Source: Capsulimonas corticalis (GTDB lineage Bacteria > Armatimonadota > Armatimonadia > Armatimonadales > Capsulimonadaceae). From it: a DNA stretch of 64,000 nt. This document shows positions 33,678 through 43,059 of this stretch, one piece after another. The stretch covers positions 2,728,001-2,792,000 of the forward strand of contig NZ_AP025739.1 of NCBI RefSeq assembly GCF_003574315.2, read 5' to 3'. The notes beneath the pieces were generated by a model. It saw only the letters and a program-made list of their open reading frames with translations. It searched no databases and was not told the DNA's origin. Both the position numbers and the translations under genes were made by a program. How positions within the stretch are numbered: position 1 is the first letter of the stretch; every line of letters starts with the position of its first letter.

Positions 33678-36608
33678 CTAACGAGACGGCGGATAGAGCT
33701 CGATGCGACTGATTTGCGCGGCGTTGGCATAGGCCGGGTTCGCGGAGGCGCGGATCACCAATCGAAAGGTATCCGTGATGACGGGCGCAAAGGCCGCGCG
33801 GTAGCGGAGCGGGTCGGCGTAGCCGCGCTCCTGAAAGATTGTTTTGTCTTTGCCGTTGACGCGCGCGACGCCATCAAAATCGACGGGGCGCCCATCGGAA
33901 TCGGCGAAGCGGATCACCACGCATCCGAGGGAGACGGGGCGCGGCAGAGTGACCTCGATCCAGTGCGGGTGCGGCGTGTCCAGGGATGAGTGCCAGCGAT
34001 GGGAGAGATCGCCCGCCGGGGCGAAGTGATCGTCGATGATCCGCGCCGTACCGCCCGGTTCGTTGGCGTACTCGCTGTCAGAGGACGCTTTTGCGCCCAG
34101 ACGCGCGAGGGCGAGATTGCCGGGTTCGTCCGGCTCTGTCGTCATCGGATCCGATGTTCCCACGACGGGGTAGCAGGTGAACTCTTCCTCCTGAACTTGC
34201 CAGTAGGGCGCATACTGATGCTCCGCGTGACCGGCCACGGCGAAGCGGAGCGGCTGGTCAGGGATCGGGGACAAGCTCTTGACCAGGTCGTCGGGATCCC
34301 GATTCAGACGCTCGCCTTTGTTTCCGCCCGTCGGACCGACCAGGGCCATGAGAATCGGCCCGTATTCCAGGGCAAACCGTTCCTGGCCGAAGCCCGGATC
34401 CATCCCGACATAACGCGTGAGATGAAAATCCATCGGCAGCGAAAAAGTAACCACGTCGCCGGATTTCCAGACACGGTTCAGAGTGACATAACTTCCCGGT
34501 TTCCCCGTGACCGCGCGTTTGCCGTTGACATGGATCGGCATGGCCTTGCTCGCCCATGCGGGAACACGCACGCGGATGGCCGATTGGATGGGACGCCGTG
34601 TCGCCACGGAAAGTTTCACTTCCGATTGGAACGGGAATTCGGTCTCCATGGTCAAATGCAGAGTCTTACCGCCCTGCGCCCATTCGATCGAAGACGCGTG
34701 GAACAGGTTGACGTACAGGCCATCCGGAGCCGTCGAATAGAGATACTCGGGCAGGGAGCCAAGCAGGCGCGTTCCCTGACCCTCGCAGCAGGTGTTGTGC
34801 GACGTCGCGGCGTCTTTGTGTCCCGCCAAATGGATCAGGTAGCGGATCCCTTTGCCGCCGGCTTGATTCGCCAGGCCGACATTGTAAATCGACTTCTCGA
34901 TCTCCGCGACGTACTTTTCCTCGCCGGGCGAGAGCAGATGGAATCGCTGGTTATAGCGCGCCCAGAACACGCTGCCGCACAGCTCGCCGGTGTGCTTGTG
35001 CAGGTAATAGGAATGCGGTGGGTACGGCTCAAACTCGCAGATCGCGATCGACCCGCCCACATGCTCCCAGTTGTCGTGGTACAGATCCCAGCCGCCTCGC
35101 GCGGCGTCCCAATACTTTTTGGCGCCTGTCGCCCGGTACTGGTCGAGATACGGCTCCAGCGACGTGATCAGATAGTTGTGCGGGTGGTCATAGGGATATT
35201 GCCAGATCGCCTTCGGGTCGCGCTTCGCGAGCTGATCCATCCAGTAGTTTTCCTGGAAGAAGCGCTGGATAACTTGAAGATCCTCGGGCTTGCCGATGGG
35301 CGTAAAGTATGTCCGCGTGTTCGCGATCATCCCCTGGACGCCCTGACCGGCGCGCCGAAGCAGTTCCGGCAGCGCGGGACACGTATCAAACCAGTCGTAA
35401 AAACGGCGCAGCATTGGAAAGGCTTTGGGATTTCCGGCGAAACCGGCTTCAATCAGGCCGTGCGTCACCCAGGAGCGGGTATAGGCGCCGCGTTCGCTGT
35501 AAAAAATGGTTTCCTCGGGATAGGCCATCAGATAGCCGTCGGCGCGCTGGCACTCCGCAATGCCGTCCACAATCGCGTCCATCCGGGCGCGCAGCTCGGG
35601 ATGCTCCGTCCAGCGCAGAGTGTTGCCGGCGCCCATCAGAAAGCGTCCGGCGTTGGAGCCGGGCAGGTCCGTGTCCCAGAAGTCGATGGGCGGCTTCAGT
35701 CCCGCCGGAACCGGCTTGCCGGCGCGCTCCCGGAAGGGCCGCACGAGTTCGTCTACGGAAGCAGACGCCAGCAGATAGTCGATGTTATTACGCATCGCCG
35801 TTTGAAAGACGCCGTCTCCCAGTCGCACCCCGCCGGTCGGCGTCTGGGCCTGATAGGAAACGGGCCGCCACTGGCGGGACGGGATGACGTTGCCGGGGTT
35901 GTCCGTGACGACGCCTTCCCCCTGTCCGCGCGGGGCGCGGGTCAGGGGAATGGGGCCAAGGTCGCCGTGGATCGAGTCCGAAACCGGGCGGCCCTCGGCG
36001 GCGTCTTTCCCGCCGGACCAGACCTCCAGTTTGGAAAGCTGAAACTGCCGGTCACGCAGCCGCGTGACGGTGATCCGCACATAACGAGCCTGGACGTCGC
36101 CGGCGGGAAAGATACTGACGGCGTCGCCCGGCGCCGGATAATCCTCCCCGGTGCAGTCGGCGAGCACGACGGGGGCCGCAAAGTGCGCGTCGCCAGCGGC
36201 TTCCACGCGGAATCGAACCGGGAAATCCTGGCTGCTGAGGCCGAAATCGATCATCGGGAAGAGTTTGACGTGATCGAGGGCGCAGGGGCCGCCCAGGTCC
36301 ACCTGAACCCACTGGATGGCGTCGTCCGACGCCGCCTGGGGCGACGACTGATAGCCGAGCGGCGCGAGCCGGGCGATTCGCTCGACTCCCATCGGCCCCT
36401 GCCATCCGTTCTTCGCCGGAAGCGGCGGGGTAGGTCCTGTGGCGGGCGTCTTTGTCGGAAGCGTCGGCGCGGCCCCCACGCCCGCCGCCCTGGCCGGGGC
36501 GGATCCGCTGGGCAGGAACGGCGCCGTTCCCACGGCGATCCCCGCGCCGACCACCTGATTCAAGAATTTTCGCCGCGAAATGCGTGTCGGTTTCGGTTCA
36601 GAGCCCAT
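33678..36608 (-). CDS. Exported GH127-type (DUF1680) beta-L-arabinofuranosidase
   Basis: The start at 36608 has GGGAG upstream; 976 residues. The N-terminus is a twin-arginine signal (RISRRKFLNQVVGAGIAVG). A discoidin-like domain follows (about 110-260, IQWVQVDLGGPCALDHVKLF). The GH127 barrel spans about 290-800. TGELCGSVFWARY and SHNTCCEGQGTRL supply the Glu and the Cys residues that in HypBA1 bind zinc and act as nucleophile. A second discoidin-like region ends the protein (WIEVTLPRPVSLGCVVIRFA). It should release L-arabinofuranose from plant glycans outside the cytoplasm. Confidence 0.88.
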   Translation of the reverse strand: MGSEPKPTRISRRKFLNQVVGAGIAVGTAPFLPSGSAPARAAGVGAAPTLPTKTPATGPTPPLPAKNGWQGPMGVERIARLAPLGYQSSPQAASDDAIQWVQVDLGGPCALDHVKLFPMIDFGLSSQDFPVRFRVEAAGDAHFAAPVVLADCTGEDYPAPGDAVSIFPAGDVQARYVRITVTRLRDRQFQLSKLEVWSGGKDAAEGRPVSDSIHGDLGPIPLTRAPRGQGEGVVTDNPGNVIPSRQWRPVSYQAQTPTGGVRLGDGVFQTAMRNNIDYLLASASVDELVRPFRERAGKPVPAGLKPPIDFWDTDLPGSNAGRFLMGAGNTLRWTEHPELRARMDAIVDGIAECQRADGYLMAYPEETIFYSERGAYTRSWVTHGLIEAGFAGNPKAFPMLRRFYDWFDTCPALPELLRRAGQGVQGMIANTRTYFTPIGKPEDLQVIQRFFQENYWMDQLAKRDPKAIWQYPYDHPHNYLITSLEPYLDQYRATGAKKYWDAARGGWDLYHDNWEHVGGSIAICEFEPYPPHSYYLHKHTGELCGSVFWARYNQRFHLLSPGEEKYVAEIEKSIYNVGLANQAGGKGIRYLIHLAGHKDAATSHNTCCEGQGTRLLGSLPEYLYSTAPDGLYVNLFHASSIEWAQGGKTLHLTMETEFPFQSEVKLSVATRRPIQSAIRVRVPAWASKAMPIHVNGKRAVTGKPGSYVTLNRVWKSGDVVTFSLPMDFHLTRYVGMDPGFGQERFALEYGPILMALVGPTGGNKGERLNRDPDDLVKSLSPIPDQPLRFAVAGHAEHQYAPYWQVQEEEFTCYPVVGTSDPMTTEPDEPGNLALARLGAKASSDSEYANEPGGTARIIDDHFAPAGDLSHRWHSSLDTPHPHWIEVTLPRPVSLGCVVIRFADSDGRPVDFDGVARVNGKDKTIFQERGYADPLRYRAAFAPVITDTFRLVIRASANPAYANAAQISRIELYPPSR

Positions 36609-36777
36609 TGCGATACTCCCTTGTGCCTGTCGCCCATCAAATCCATTATACCGTGCGAGAAAGATATATCCATCTTTTGGATGGCTCTGTCTTGTTTTGG
36701 TTTTGTGATGGATTTTCTGTGTGAGCGAGGAGATCACGGAGCGTCTCCGTTGCGTCCGTTTTCCATGGGGCGTACGG

Positions 36778-36821
36778 AAAACGACCGGCCTGGACGCTCT
36801 AATTAGCGTTCGGGCCGGTCG
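36778..36821 (-). terminator. Intrinsic terminator of the TPR gene at 36900
   Basis: CGACCGGCC (36782-36790) pairs with GGCCGGTCG (36813-36821), with AGCG/CGCT inside. On the minus strand the stem is followed by TTTT. It lies about 80 bases past the TPR gene stop codon. The rest of the 36609-36899 gap shows no gene. Confidence 0.75.
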
Positions 36822-36899
36822 GCTTGAAGGGATTACCGCGCTTCACTATATTTCACGCAGTGGTTGTTTGCCGAGCGCTTCTTCGCGCCGACAGTTTTA

Positions 36900-37565
36900 T
36901 TATTGGGCCGAAGGCGCCGGCGCATTACTCGTATTGATGCCGGGATGCGCTTCGGTGATCTCGATCAAATGCTTGGCTTCTTCCCGGCGCTGTCCTGTCG
37001 GATACCGCTGAAGGTATCGCTTCCAGACGTCGATCGCCTTGGCCGTGTCGCCCAGATCGTCGGCGTAGACGCCGCCCTGGTTGAACAGGCTGGTCTCGTG
37101 CGCCGGATTCTTTTGCTGGGCGAGGAAGTATTCCCCGAGCGCCTTCTGCGGCTGATTGGAGAACCGATAGGCGTTCCCAAGGTCCGTCAGCACATCCGAG
37201 TTGTTCCCGAAGCCGCGCTTGACCGCCTCATTGTAATAGACGATCGCCGCATTCCAGTTCTTTCGGTCGTACGACCAGTTCCCCAGGTTCAGCGCGACCT
37301 GCGCGGGCGGCAGATCGAGGATCAAATCCGGCGTCGGCATCGTGTTCGTCGCGGGGTCCGGCGAGGGAGTGGTCTGCGGCGGCGTCTGCGCGGGCGGGGC
37401 GGCCGCGACGGGCGCGGGCTTCGGCGGCGCGGCGTGCGGCCGGATCGACGTCGCAATTGCGGCGCCGCAGACGGCGGCGATCAGTCCCGTGACGGCGAAC
37501 CCGATCCAGGCGGGACGCTGCGTGGCGGGCGTGGGGTTAATGGGAAGACGTGCTTTTTTTGCCAT
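36900..37565 (-). CDS. Membrane-anchored TPR protein
   Basis: 221 residues. One transmembrane helix near residues 20-42 (IGFAVTGLIAAVCGAAIAT), then a Pro/Ala-rich linker (about 45-80), then TPR-like repeats: VALNLGNWSYDRKNWNAAIV, VLTDLGNAYRFSNQPQKALG, SLFNQGGVYADDLGDTAKAI. The repeats should face the periplasm. No clear ribosome site precedes the ATG. It lies downstream of dxs in the same direction, separated by a repeat element; a scaffold role is inferred only. Confidence 0.75.
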   Translation of the reverse strand: MAKKARLPINPTPATQRPAWIGFAVTGLIAAVCGAAIATSIRPHAAPPKPAPVAAAPPAQTPPQTTPSPDPATNTMPTPDLILDLPPAQVALNLGNWSYDRKNWNAAIVYYNEAVKRGFGNNSDVLTDLGNAYRFSNQPQKALGEYFLAQQKNPAHETSLFNQGGVYADDLGDTAKAIDVWKRYLQRYPTGQRREEAKHLIEITEAHPGINTSNAPAPSAQ

Positions 37566-37582
37566 AGGTTTGGGAAGAGCGA

Positions 37583-37719
37583 GGCCCTCACCCCCCGGCC
37601 CCCTCTCCCAATTCTGGGAGAGGGGGAGTCAGAGGGAATTTGTTTTTGAGGATCAAAGATCCGAAATCTTAACCTTCTCCCCGAATGAGTAGAGTTGGAA
37701 GGAGCGCCGGGTGAGGGCC
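37583..37719. repeat. Inverted-repeat element with internal G/C-rich hairpin
   Basis: Outer arms GGCCCTCACCC (37583-37593) and GGGTGAGGGCC (37709-37719) are perfect complements. Near the left end is a perfect 12-bp hairpin, CCCCCTCTCCCA/TGGGAGAGGGGG (37599-37626, loop ATTC). Repeats of this look (CCCTCACCCC...CTCTCCCA) are scattered in several bacterial phyla. It lies 14 bases behind the dxs stop codon, in the gap before the TPR gene. Confidence 0.8.
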
Positions 37720-37732
37720 GCCGCCGCCACTC

Positions 37733-39649
37733 TCACACCGCCGCGTACCCACTCTCGCGCCGCGTTCCCACCATCTCGCGCGCTTTGGCGGCGACGGCGG
37801 GGGCCGTCAGGCCGACGATTTCGCGCAGCAGCGGGACGGGGCCGTGTTCGATGAACTCGTCGGGCAGGCCGATGCGGGCGACGGGGACCATCACGCCGTT
37901 ATCGGCGAGAAGCTCCAGAACGCCGGAGCCGAAGCCGCCGGGCGTGACGCCGTCTTCGATGGTGATGACGCGGCCGCAGCGGCGGGCGACATCGAGGATG
38001 GTCTCGGCGTCGAGCGGCTTGCAGAAGCGGGCGTTGACGACGGTGGCGCGGACGCCGCAATCCGCGAGCAGCGCGGCGGCGTCGAGCGCGATCTCCACGC
38101 CGGCGCCCAGGCCGATCAGCGCAATGTCGTCGCCGTCCTGTAGGATCTCCGCCTTGCCAAGGATGATCTCGGGCGAGTCTTCATGCGTCAACTGGCGCGC
38201 GCCGCCGCGCGGATAGCGCACGGCGATCGGGCCGGCGGAATAGGCGAGGGCGAAGCGGGTCATGGCGCGCAGCTCGTCGGTGTCCTTCGGCGCGGCGATC
38301 ACCATGTTCGGGACGCAGCGCAGATAGGCGAGATCCAGAACGCCGTGATGCGTGCCGCCGTCGTCGCCGACCAGGCCGCCCCGGTCCAGGAAGAACCGGA
38401 CGGGAAGGTGCTGGAGCGCGACATCGTGGACGATCTGATCGTAGGCGCGCTGCAAAAATGTCGAGTAGATCGCGACGACCGGTTTGAAGTTCTCGGCGGC
38501 GAGGCCGGCCGCGAAGGTGACGGCGTGCTGCTCGGCGATGCCGACATCGAAGTAGCGCTCCGGATGCAGCTTCGCGAACTTGTTCAGGCCGGTGCCGTCC
38601 GGCATGGCGGCGGTAATGCCGATGATCTTATCGTCCGTCTCCGAGAGATCGCACAGCGTATCCGCGAAGGCGCTGGTGTAGCTGACGCCCACCGTCTTCG
38701 ATTCCATTTTGCCGTCATCAGGGCTGAACTTGGACAGACCGTGATAAGTGCGCGAGTCGGCCTCGGCGTAGGGAATGCCCTTGCCCTTGACCGTCAGCAC
38801 GTGGACGAGCACGGCGCCCTTCATCTTCTTGACGTGGTTAAAGACGTCGATCAGCGCCTCGACATTGTGCCCGTCGATCGGTCCGATATAGTGGAAGCCC
38901 ATCTCCTCGAACAGCAGACCCGTGTGGGCGGGCGTCGCGAAGTGGGTCGCGGTGTGCTTGGCCGCGCGGGCCGCTTTGGTGATCAGGCCGCTGCCGAGCG
39001 GCAGGCCCTTGATGACGCCCTTGGCGGTGCTTTCCGCGAACTGATACATCGGCTCCATGCGCAACTTGGAAAGATAGGTGGCGAGCGCGCCGACATTTTC
39101 GGCGATGGACATCTCGTTATCATTCAGGATGACCGTGATGTTCGTGCCGTCGTCCGCCGCGTTGTTCATGCCTTCCAGCGCGAGGCCGCCGGTCAGCGCG
39201 CCGTCGCCGATCAGCGCCAGCACGGACTCTTTGCCGCCGCGAAAATCGCGAGCCTTGGCGAAGCCCATCGCCGCCGAAATCGACGTCGAGGCGTGCCCGG
39301 CGCCGTAAAGATCGTAGGGGGATTCGTCGATGCGCAGGAAGCCCGAGAGACCGCCATGCTGGCGAATGGTCGGAAGCTGATCGCGCCGTCCGGTCAGGAT
39401 CTTATGCACGTAGGCCTGATGACCCACGTCCCAGATCAATTTGTCCTTGGGAAGATCGTAGACTTTGTGCAGCGCCAGGGTCAGCTCGACGACGCCCAGA
39501 GAAGGGGCGAGGTGCCCGCCCGTCTTGGACACGCATTCCGTCAGATAGACGCGAATTTCCTCCGCCAGCGACCGCAGCTGCTCCACATTGAGCGGCTTGA
39601 GATCGGCGGGGCTATTGATCTGGCTGAGCAAATTCGTTCCGCTCTCCAT
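37733..39649 (-). CDS. dxs: 1-deoxy-D-xylulose-5-phosphate synthase
   Basis: 638 residues, the normal length. The thiamine diphosphate motif is IGDGALTGGLALEG followed by ILNDNEMSIA. DVGHQAYVHKILTGR and GAGHASTSISAAMG are DXS hallmarks, and DRGGLVGDDGGTHHGVLD lies in the pyrimidine-binding domain. It condenses pyruvate and glyceraldehyde 3-phosphate to DXP, the first step of the MEP isoprenoid pathway and a source for thiamine and pyridoxal. TTGACA with a somewhat long spacer to TATCAT lies upstream as a possible promoter. Confidence 0.97.
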   Translation of the reverse strand: MESGTNLLSQINSPADLKPLNVEQLRSLAEEIRVYLTECVSKTGGHLAPSLGVVELTLALHKVYDLPKDKLIWDVGHQAYVHKILTGRRDQLPTIRQHGGLSGFLRIDESPYDLYGAGHASTSISAAMGFAKARDFRGGKESVLALIGDGALTGGLALEGMNNAADDGTNITVILNDNEMSIAENVGALATYLSKLRMEPMYQFAESTAKGVIKGLPLGSGLITKAARAAKHTATHFATPAHTGLLFEEMGFHYIGPIDGHNVEALIDVFNHVKKMKGAVLVHVLTVKGKGIPYAEADSRTYHGLSKFSPDDGKMESKTVGVSYTSAFADTLCDLSETDDKIIGITAAMPDGTGLNKFAKLHPERYFDVGIAEQHAVTFAAGLAAENFKPVVAIYSTFLQRAYDQIVHDVALQHLPVRFFLDRGGLVGDDGGTHHGVLDLAYLRCVPNMVIAAPKDTDELRAMTRFALAYSAGPIAVRYPRGGARQLTHEDSPEIILGKAEILQDGDDIALIGLGAGVEIALDAAALLADCGVRATVVNARFCKPLDAETILDVARRCGRVITIEDGVTPGGFGSGVLELLADNGVMVPVARIGLPDEFIEHGPVPLLREIVGLTAPAVAAKAREMVGTRRESGYAAV

Positions 39650-39877
39650 GATAGAACTCTTCTTTCCTTGACGCTAATAAATTATGATACCCGCCATGCG
39701 GAGGACTCTGTCAACGCGAGTTCTGACTTTGTTTCTTTAATTCACAAAGTAGTTTGCATTGTATCATATTGAGTCGATTTCTGTCAATCGAACACTTTTT
39801 TCGGAAAAGTTGTACAGAACAGCGTTCCCATGGGGATAATAACAGTAGACTCAAGGACCTCATGGAGAAAGCCGCCC

Positions 39878-40645
39878 ATGCAAGTCTCGTATAACAAGCT
39901 CAAAACGTTTGGTGAGTGTCCCCTCAAATATCGCTTGACTTATGTCGAGCGCCTTCCACGCCCGCCGATCGCCTGGCTCGGTTTCCAGCGCCGAGTCCAT
40001 CTGGCGCTCGCCCGTTACCATGACATCGCGAAGCGCGACGGCACGGTTCGGATCGACGAACTGCTCAGCGCCTACGAGAAAGTCTGGGAATTAGACAAGT
40101 ATCCCGACCTGCGCGATGGGACGGAATATCAGGACGGCGAAGAGATTCTGCGCATGTACTGCGACAACGAGCAGCGCAAGCGCCGCGTCCCCGCCTATTT
40201 GGAAAAGAAGGTTCGATGTAACTTCGGGCCTTACGTTCTGACCGGCAAGGTCGATCGGATCGATTTCGGCGAGGATGACAAATACTCCGTCGTCGACTAC
40301 AAGCTCGACCGCAAGCTGCCGCCCGCCAATCCCGCCGCCGTCGACCGCCAGCTCTCCTTCTACCAGCTCCTCGTGCGCGAGGGCCTGGGACTGACCGTGG
40401 ACGACGTGCGTCTCTACTACCTGCGCCACGGCGTCGAGAAAGCCGCGCCCCGCACGCGCGAGCACCTTCACGAAACCGTCGCCTGGGTGGACGATACCGC
40501 CGCCGCGATCCAAAAAGAACGCCGCTGGGCGCCCTGCGAGGGCGACGCCTGCAAAACCTGCCCCTTCTTCAAACAATGCCCCGCCAAAACCGGCCACGCC
40601 CGCGAATCCCGCGAAGTCTGGGCGCAAGCCGTGCTGCCCTGGTGA
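39878..40645 (+). CDS. PD-(D/E)XK nuclease family protein, Cas4/RecB-like
   Basis: The start at 39878 (MQVSYNKLKTFGECPLKYRL) follows GGAGAAAG; 255 residues. The nuclease core is VLTGKVDRIDFGEDD then YSVVDYKLDRKLP, giving the D-X-(D/E)XK-like pattern, with QLSFYQLLVREGL as the following QxxxY motif. One Cys near residue 14 and three at the C-terminus (CKTCPFFKQC) match the four iron-sulfur ligands of Cas4/AddB enzymes. It probably acts in DNA repair. No CRISPR or cas genes are nearby. Confidence 0.85.
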   Translation: MQVSYNKLKTFGECPLKYRLTYVERLPRPPIAWLGFQRRVHLALARYHDIAKRDGTVRIDELLSAYEKVWELDKYPDLRDGTEYQDGEEILRMYCDNEQRKRRVPAYLEKKVRCNFGPYVLTGKVDRIDFGEDDKYSVVDYKLDRKLPPANPAAVDRQLSFYQLLVREGLGLTVDDVRLYYLRHGVEKAAPRTREHLHETVAWVDDTAAAIQKERRWAPCEGDACKTCPFFKQCPAKTGHARESREVWAQAVLPW

Positions 40646-40662
40646 TCATTTCCATGGTTTGT

Positions 40663-40692
40663 CCCCAGGCGCCCGCGCCTGGGGATTTTTTT
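40663..40692 (+). terminator. Intrinsic terminator of the nuclease gene
   Basis: Stem CCCCAGGCGC/GCGCCTGGGG (40663-40672 and 40675-40684) followed by ATTTTTTT. It lies about 18 bases past the stop codon. Confidence 0.9.
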
Positions 40693-40845
40693 ACGAGAAA
40701 ATTTTCGGCTCTAGGAATATTTTCGGCTCCCCGATTATCATACTGGGTGGATCACTTACCAGGAACCAGTCCCGAGACGATAGAGTTAAACAATAACACG
40801 ACAACGTGAGACGCCCCATTGCTGGAGCGGGAGACAGGAGCGGTT

Positions 40846-42285
40846 TTGATTATTGAAGAACAGGACGAGCGCGACGCCGCGTTTGCTCCAGAGAACAGGA
40901 GCGCTGAGCCGCCGGCGAGTCCGGAAGTTCCACTGGCGGTGATTGAGCGGGAGTCGCATGGCAGTCTGCACCGTGCGGTGTGGATGCTGGCGTGGCCGTC
41001 AGTCGTGACGATGCTGCTTCAGACGCTGAACTCGTTTTTGGATCGGTTCTTCGTCGGCAGTCTGGGACCGGATACGCTGGCGGCGGTCGGTTCGGGCGGC
41101 ATGCTGATGTTTATGCTGTTCTCGGTCGGCATGTCCATCTCGATTGGAGCGACCGCGCTGGTGGCGCGCTTTACCGGGGCCGGGGAACGCGATGAGGCGT
41201 CGATGGCCGCGAACCAGAGCCTCTGGATCGCCGGCGTCGCCTCCATCGCCTGCATCGCGCTGATGTGGCCGCTGCGCTCGGTTCTCGTGACGCTGCTGGG
41301 TGTGGACGCCCACGCGCACCAGCTTTGTATTCAATACATTACCATCGCGCTGATCGGCGTTCCCGCGCTGTTCCTCATGCTCATTCTGGGCGGCGTGTTC
41401 CGGGGGTTGGGAGACACGCTGACGCCGCTTTACGTGATGATCGGCATCAACGTGATCCATCTGGGCGGGGATTATCTGCTGATCTTCGGCCACAACGGCT
41501 TCCCTCGCCTGGGACTGGCCGGCGGCGCGATTGCCCTGGTGTCGTCGCAGGTGATCGGCGCGCTGCTGTATCTGCTGGCGCTGCGAAAATCCGTGCTGCC
41601 GGGCGTGCTGAGCCGGGCGCGGCGGCCGCACTGGGACTGGGCGCAGCGCATTCTGCGCATCGGCGTCCCCGCTGCTCTGCAAAACCTTTCGCGGGTCGTC
41701 TCGATGCTCGCCTTTACCGGTGTTCTGGCGCGCACGGGAGACGGCACGGCGGCGGTAGCGGCGCTGACGATCGGGCTGACGTCGGAAAGCATCGCCTTTA
41801 TGCCCGGTTTCGCATTTTCCACGGCGGCGGGAACGCTGACGGGACAGAACCTGGGCGCCAAGAACCCGGACCGCGCGGAGCGCGCCGCCTGGGTGGCCTT
41901 GCAGCAAGGGCTGGCGATTATGATCGTGATGGGCGCGGTGTTCTACGCCTTCGCGCTGCAGTTCGCGCATATCTTCACGCACGATCCCGCCGTCGTCCGT
42001 CTCACCGTGGCCTACCTGCGCATCTCGGCGCTGTCCGAACCGTTTCTCGCCTTCGGCATGATCCTGACGGGAGCGCTCAACGGGGCGGGGGACACCAAGG
42101 CGCCCGCCTGGGCGAGCATCATCACCATGTGGGCCATCCGCCTGCCCCTCGCCTACTGCGCCGCGCACTTGTGGGGCTTCGGCGCCGTCGGCGCTTGGTG
42201 GGCGATGGCAAGCTCCACCATCGCCGGAGGAATCGCCGCCTACACCCTGTTCAAATGGGGACGGTGGAAAAAGGTTCGCGTGTAG
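40846..42285 (+). CDS. MATE-family multidrug/solute efflux transporter
   Basis: I choose the TTG start at 40846, five bases after AGGAG; a TTG at 40819 is also in frame. About 479 residues with twelve membrane segments in two related halves. The first half begins AVWMLAWPSVVTMLLQTLNS followed by FVGSLGPDTLAAVG; the second contains GVPAALQNLSRVVSMLAFTG. The acidic residues typical of Na+- or H+-coupled MATE pumps are not all checked here. Substrates could be drugs or metabolites. Confidence 0.9.
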   Translation: MIIEEQDERDAAFAPENRSAEPPASPEVPLAVIERESHGSLHRAVWMLAWPSVVTMLLQTLNSFLDRFFVGSLGPDTLAAVGSGGMLMFMLFSVGMSISIGATALVARFTGAGERDEASMAANQSLWIAGVASIACIALMWPLRSVLVTLLGVDAHAHQLCIQYITIALIGVPALFLMLILGGVFRGLGDTLTPLYVMIGINVIHLGGDYLLIFGHNGFPRLGLAGGAIALVSSQVIGALLYLLALRKSVLPGVLSRARRPHWDWAQRILRIGVPAALQNLSRVVSMLAFTGVLARTGDGTAAVAALTIGLTSESIAFMPGFAFSTAAGTLTGQNLGAKNPDRAERAAWVALQQGLAIMIVMGAVFYAFALQFAHIFTHDPAVVRLTVAYLRISALSEPFLAFGMILTGALNGAGDTKAPAWASIITMWAIRLPLAYCAAHLWGFGAVGAWWAMASSTIAGGIAAYTLFKWGRWKKVRV

Positions 42286-42314
42286 AAATCTCTCCAGCCG
42301 CTTGTATGCGCCAG

Positions 42315-42343
42315 TCGTCCCCGGGGTTCATAACCGGGGACGA
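42315..42343. terminator. Hairpin behind the MATE gene
   Basis: Perfect 10-bp stem TCGTCCCCGG/CCGGGGACGA (42315-42324 and 42334-42343). No T-tract follows on the plus strand, so termination may be factor-dependent or the hairpin may protect the transcript end. Confidence 0.5.
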
Positions 42344-42381
42344 TCGACCCGAGACTGCCAAAAATAATTCTCCAGCACGGG

Positions 42382-42434
42382 TGTACTTTTTCCGATAATC
42401 ACGGTATACTACAGAAAAGCTAGTAAATAACTAG
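42382..42434 (+). promoter_or_regulatory. Promoter and palindromic operator of the small MMC-motif protein
   Basis: TGTACT (42382-42387), 17 bases, TATACT (42405-42410). The palindrome CTAGT-AAATA-ACTAG (42420-42434) covers the likely transcription start, a position suited to a repressor. Confidence 0.55.
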
Positions 42435-42468
42435 TCAATGTAGACTTTCCATTGAGGAGCAAGATCTC

Positions 42469-42693
42469 ATGCAGCGCAGTCCACTCAAAAATCCGCAGCC
42501 GCCCGTTTGGAACGCGCCCGTCGCGCCCGCTTCGGCGTTTATGATGTGCCCGGCGGTCTGCATGATGGGCGCGAGCAATCAGGATCTGATGCTCTGGAGC
42601 CAGATCTACCAGCAAGCGTGGCGTCAGGCGCTGGCGCAGCCGCGTAAGCTTCATGTGAGCGCCAAGGATCTGCCGCGCTCGTGGCGCAATTAG
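42469..42693 (+). CDS. Small protein with MMCPAVCMM motif, unknown function
   Basis: 74 residues after GAGGAG at good spacing, with its own promoter. The middle reads SAFMMCPAVCMMGASNQ: two Cys three residues apart framed by four Met, a plausible Cu(I) or other soft-metal site. The rest is helical and amphipathic (LMLWSQIYQQAWRQALAQP), and the end is basic. No signal peptide. I do not recognise a family. It is convergent with the Met/Cys-rich gene at 43060-43548, which suggests a shared metal theme. Confidence 0.6.
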   Translation: MQRSPLKNPQPPVWNAPVAPASAFMMCPAVCMMGASNQDLMLWSQIYQQAWRQALAQPRKLHVSAKDLPRSWRN

Positions 42694-42795
42694 TTTCGTT
42701 TTGTAGAGATTTGTGTTGAGCGAAGATTGGGGGCGAGGACAAAAAATCCAGCCTCCAGTTTTCTGGACAGCCGGATCGGGTGGTTCGAATATTTC

Positions 42796-42898
42796 GATCT
42801 CCGTTGGCGCGGTCAATCGAAAATCAGGCGGATCTCCGCGCGTGCGGTCAATCCTATGGGTCCGATCTCCGGTTGTCCGGTCGATCGGAGTTGCGACG
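42796..42898. repeat. Degenerate direct repeats of about 34 bases
   Basis: The 366-base gap between the two convergent metal-motif genes contains GATCTCCG at 42796, 42831 and 42864, each followed 8-9 bases later by CGGTCAATC or CGGTCGATC. Units are 35 and 33 bases apart and otherwise diverged. No gene is seen in the rest of 42694-43059. Confidence 0.4.
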
Positions 42899-43059
42899 CT
42901 TCCAGTTGACTGGTTCTCCATGTGGCGCATGGAAAGGCGCGCAGGGTTGATGTCTTGAATGCGTTTGGCGACGCATCAAGGCAAAAGCGAGAGAGACCTT
43001 GGCGGGTCTCCATCAAAGTTGATTTCAGAAATTCGTTACGTCAGCGCTTACCGAAGTCG

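Noticed and set aside
39878-40645. Cas4-like nuclease as sign of a CRISPR system
   Set aside because: No regularly spaced repeats and no other cas-like genes in the window.
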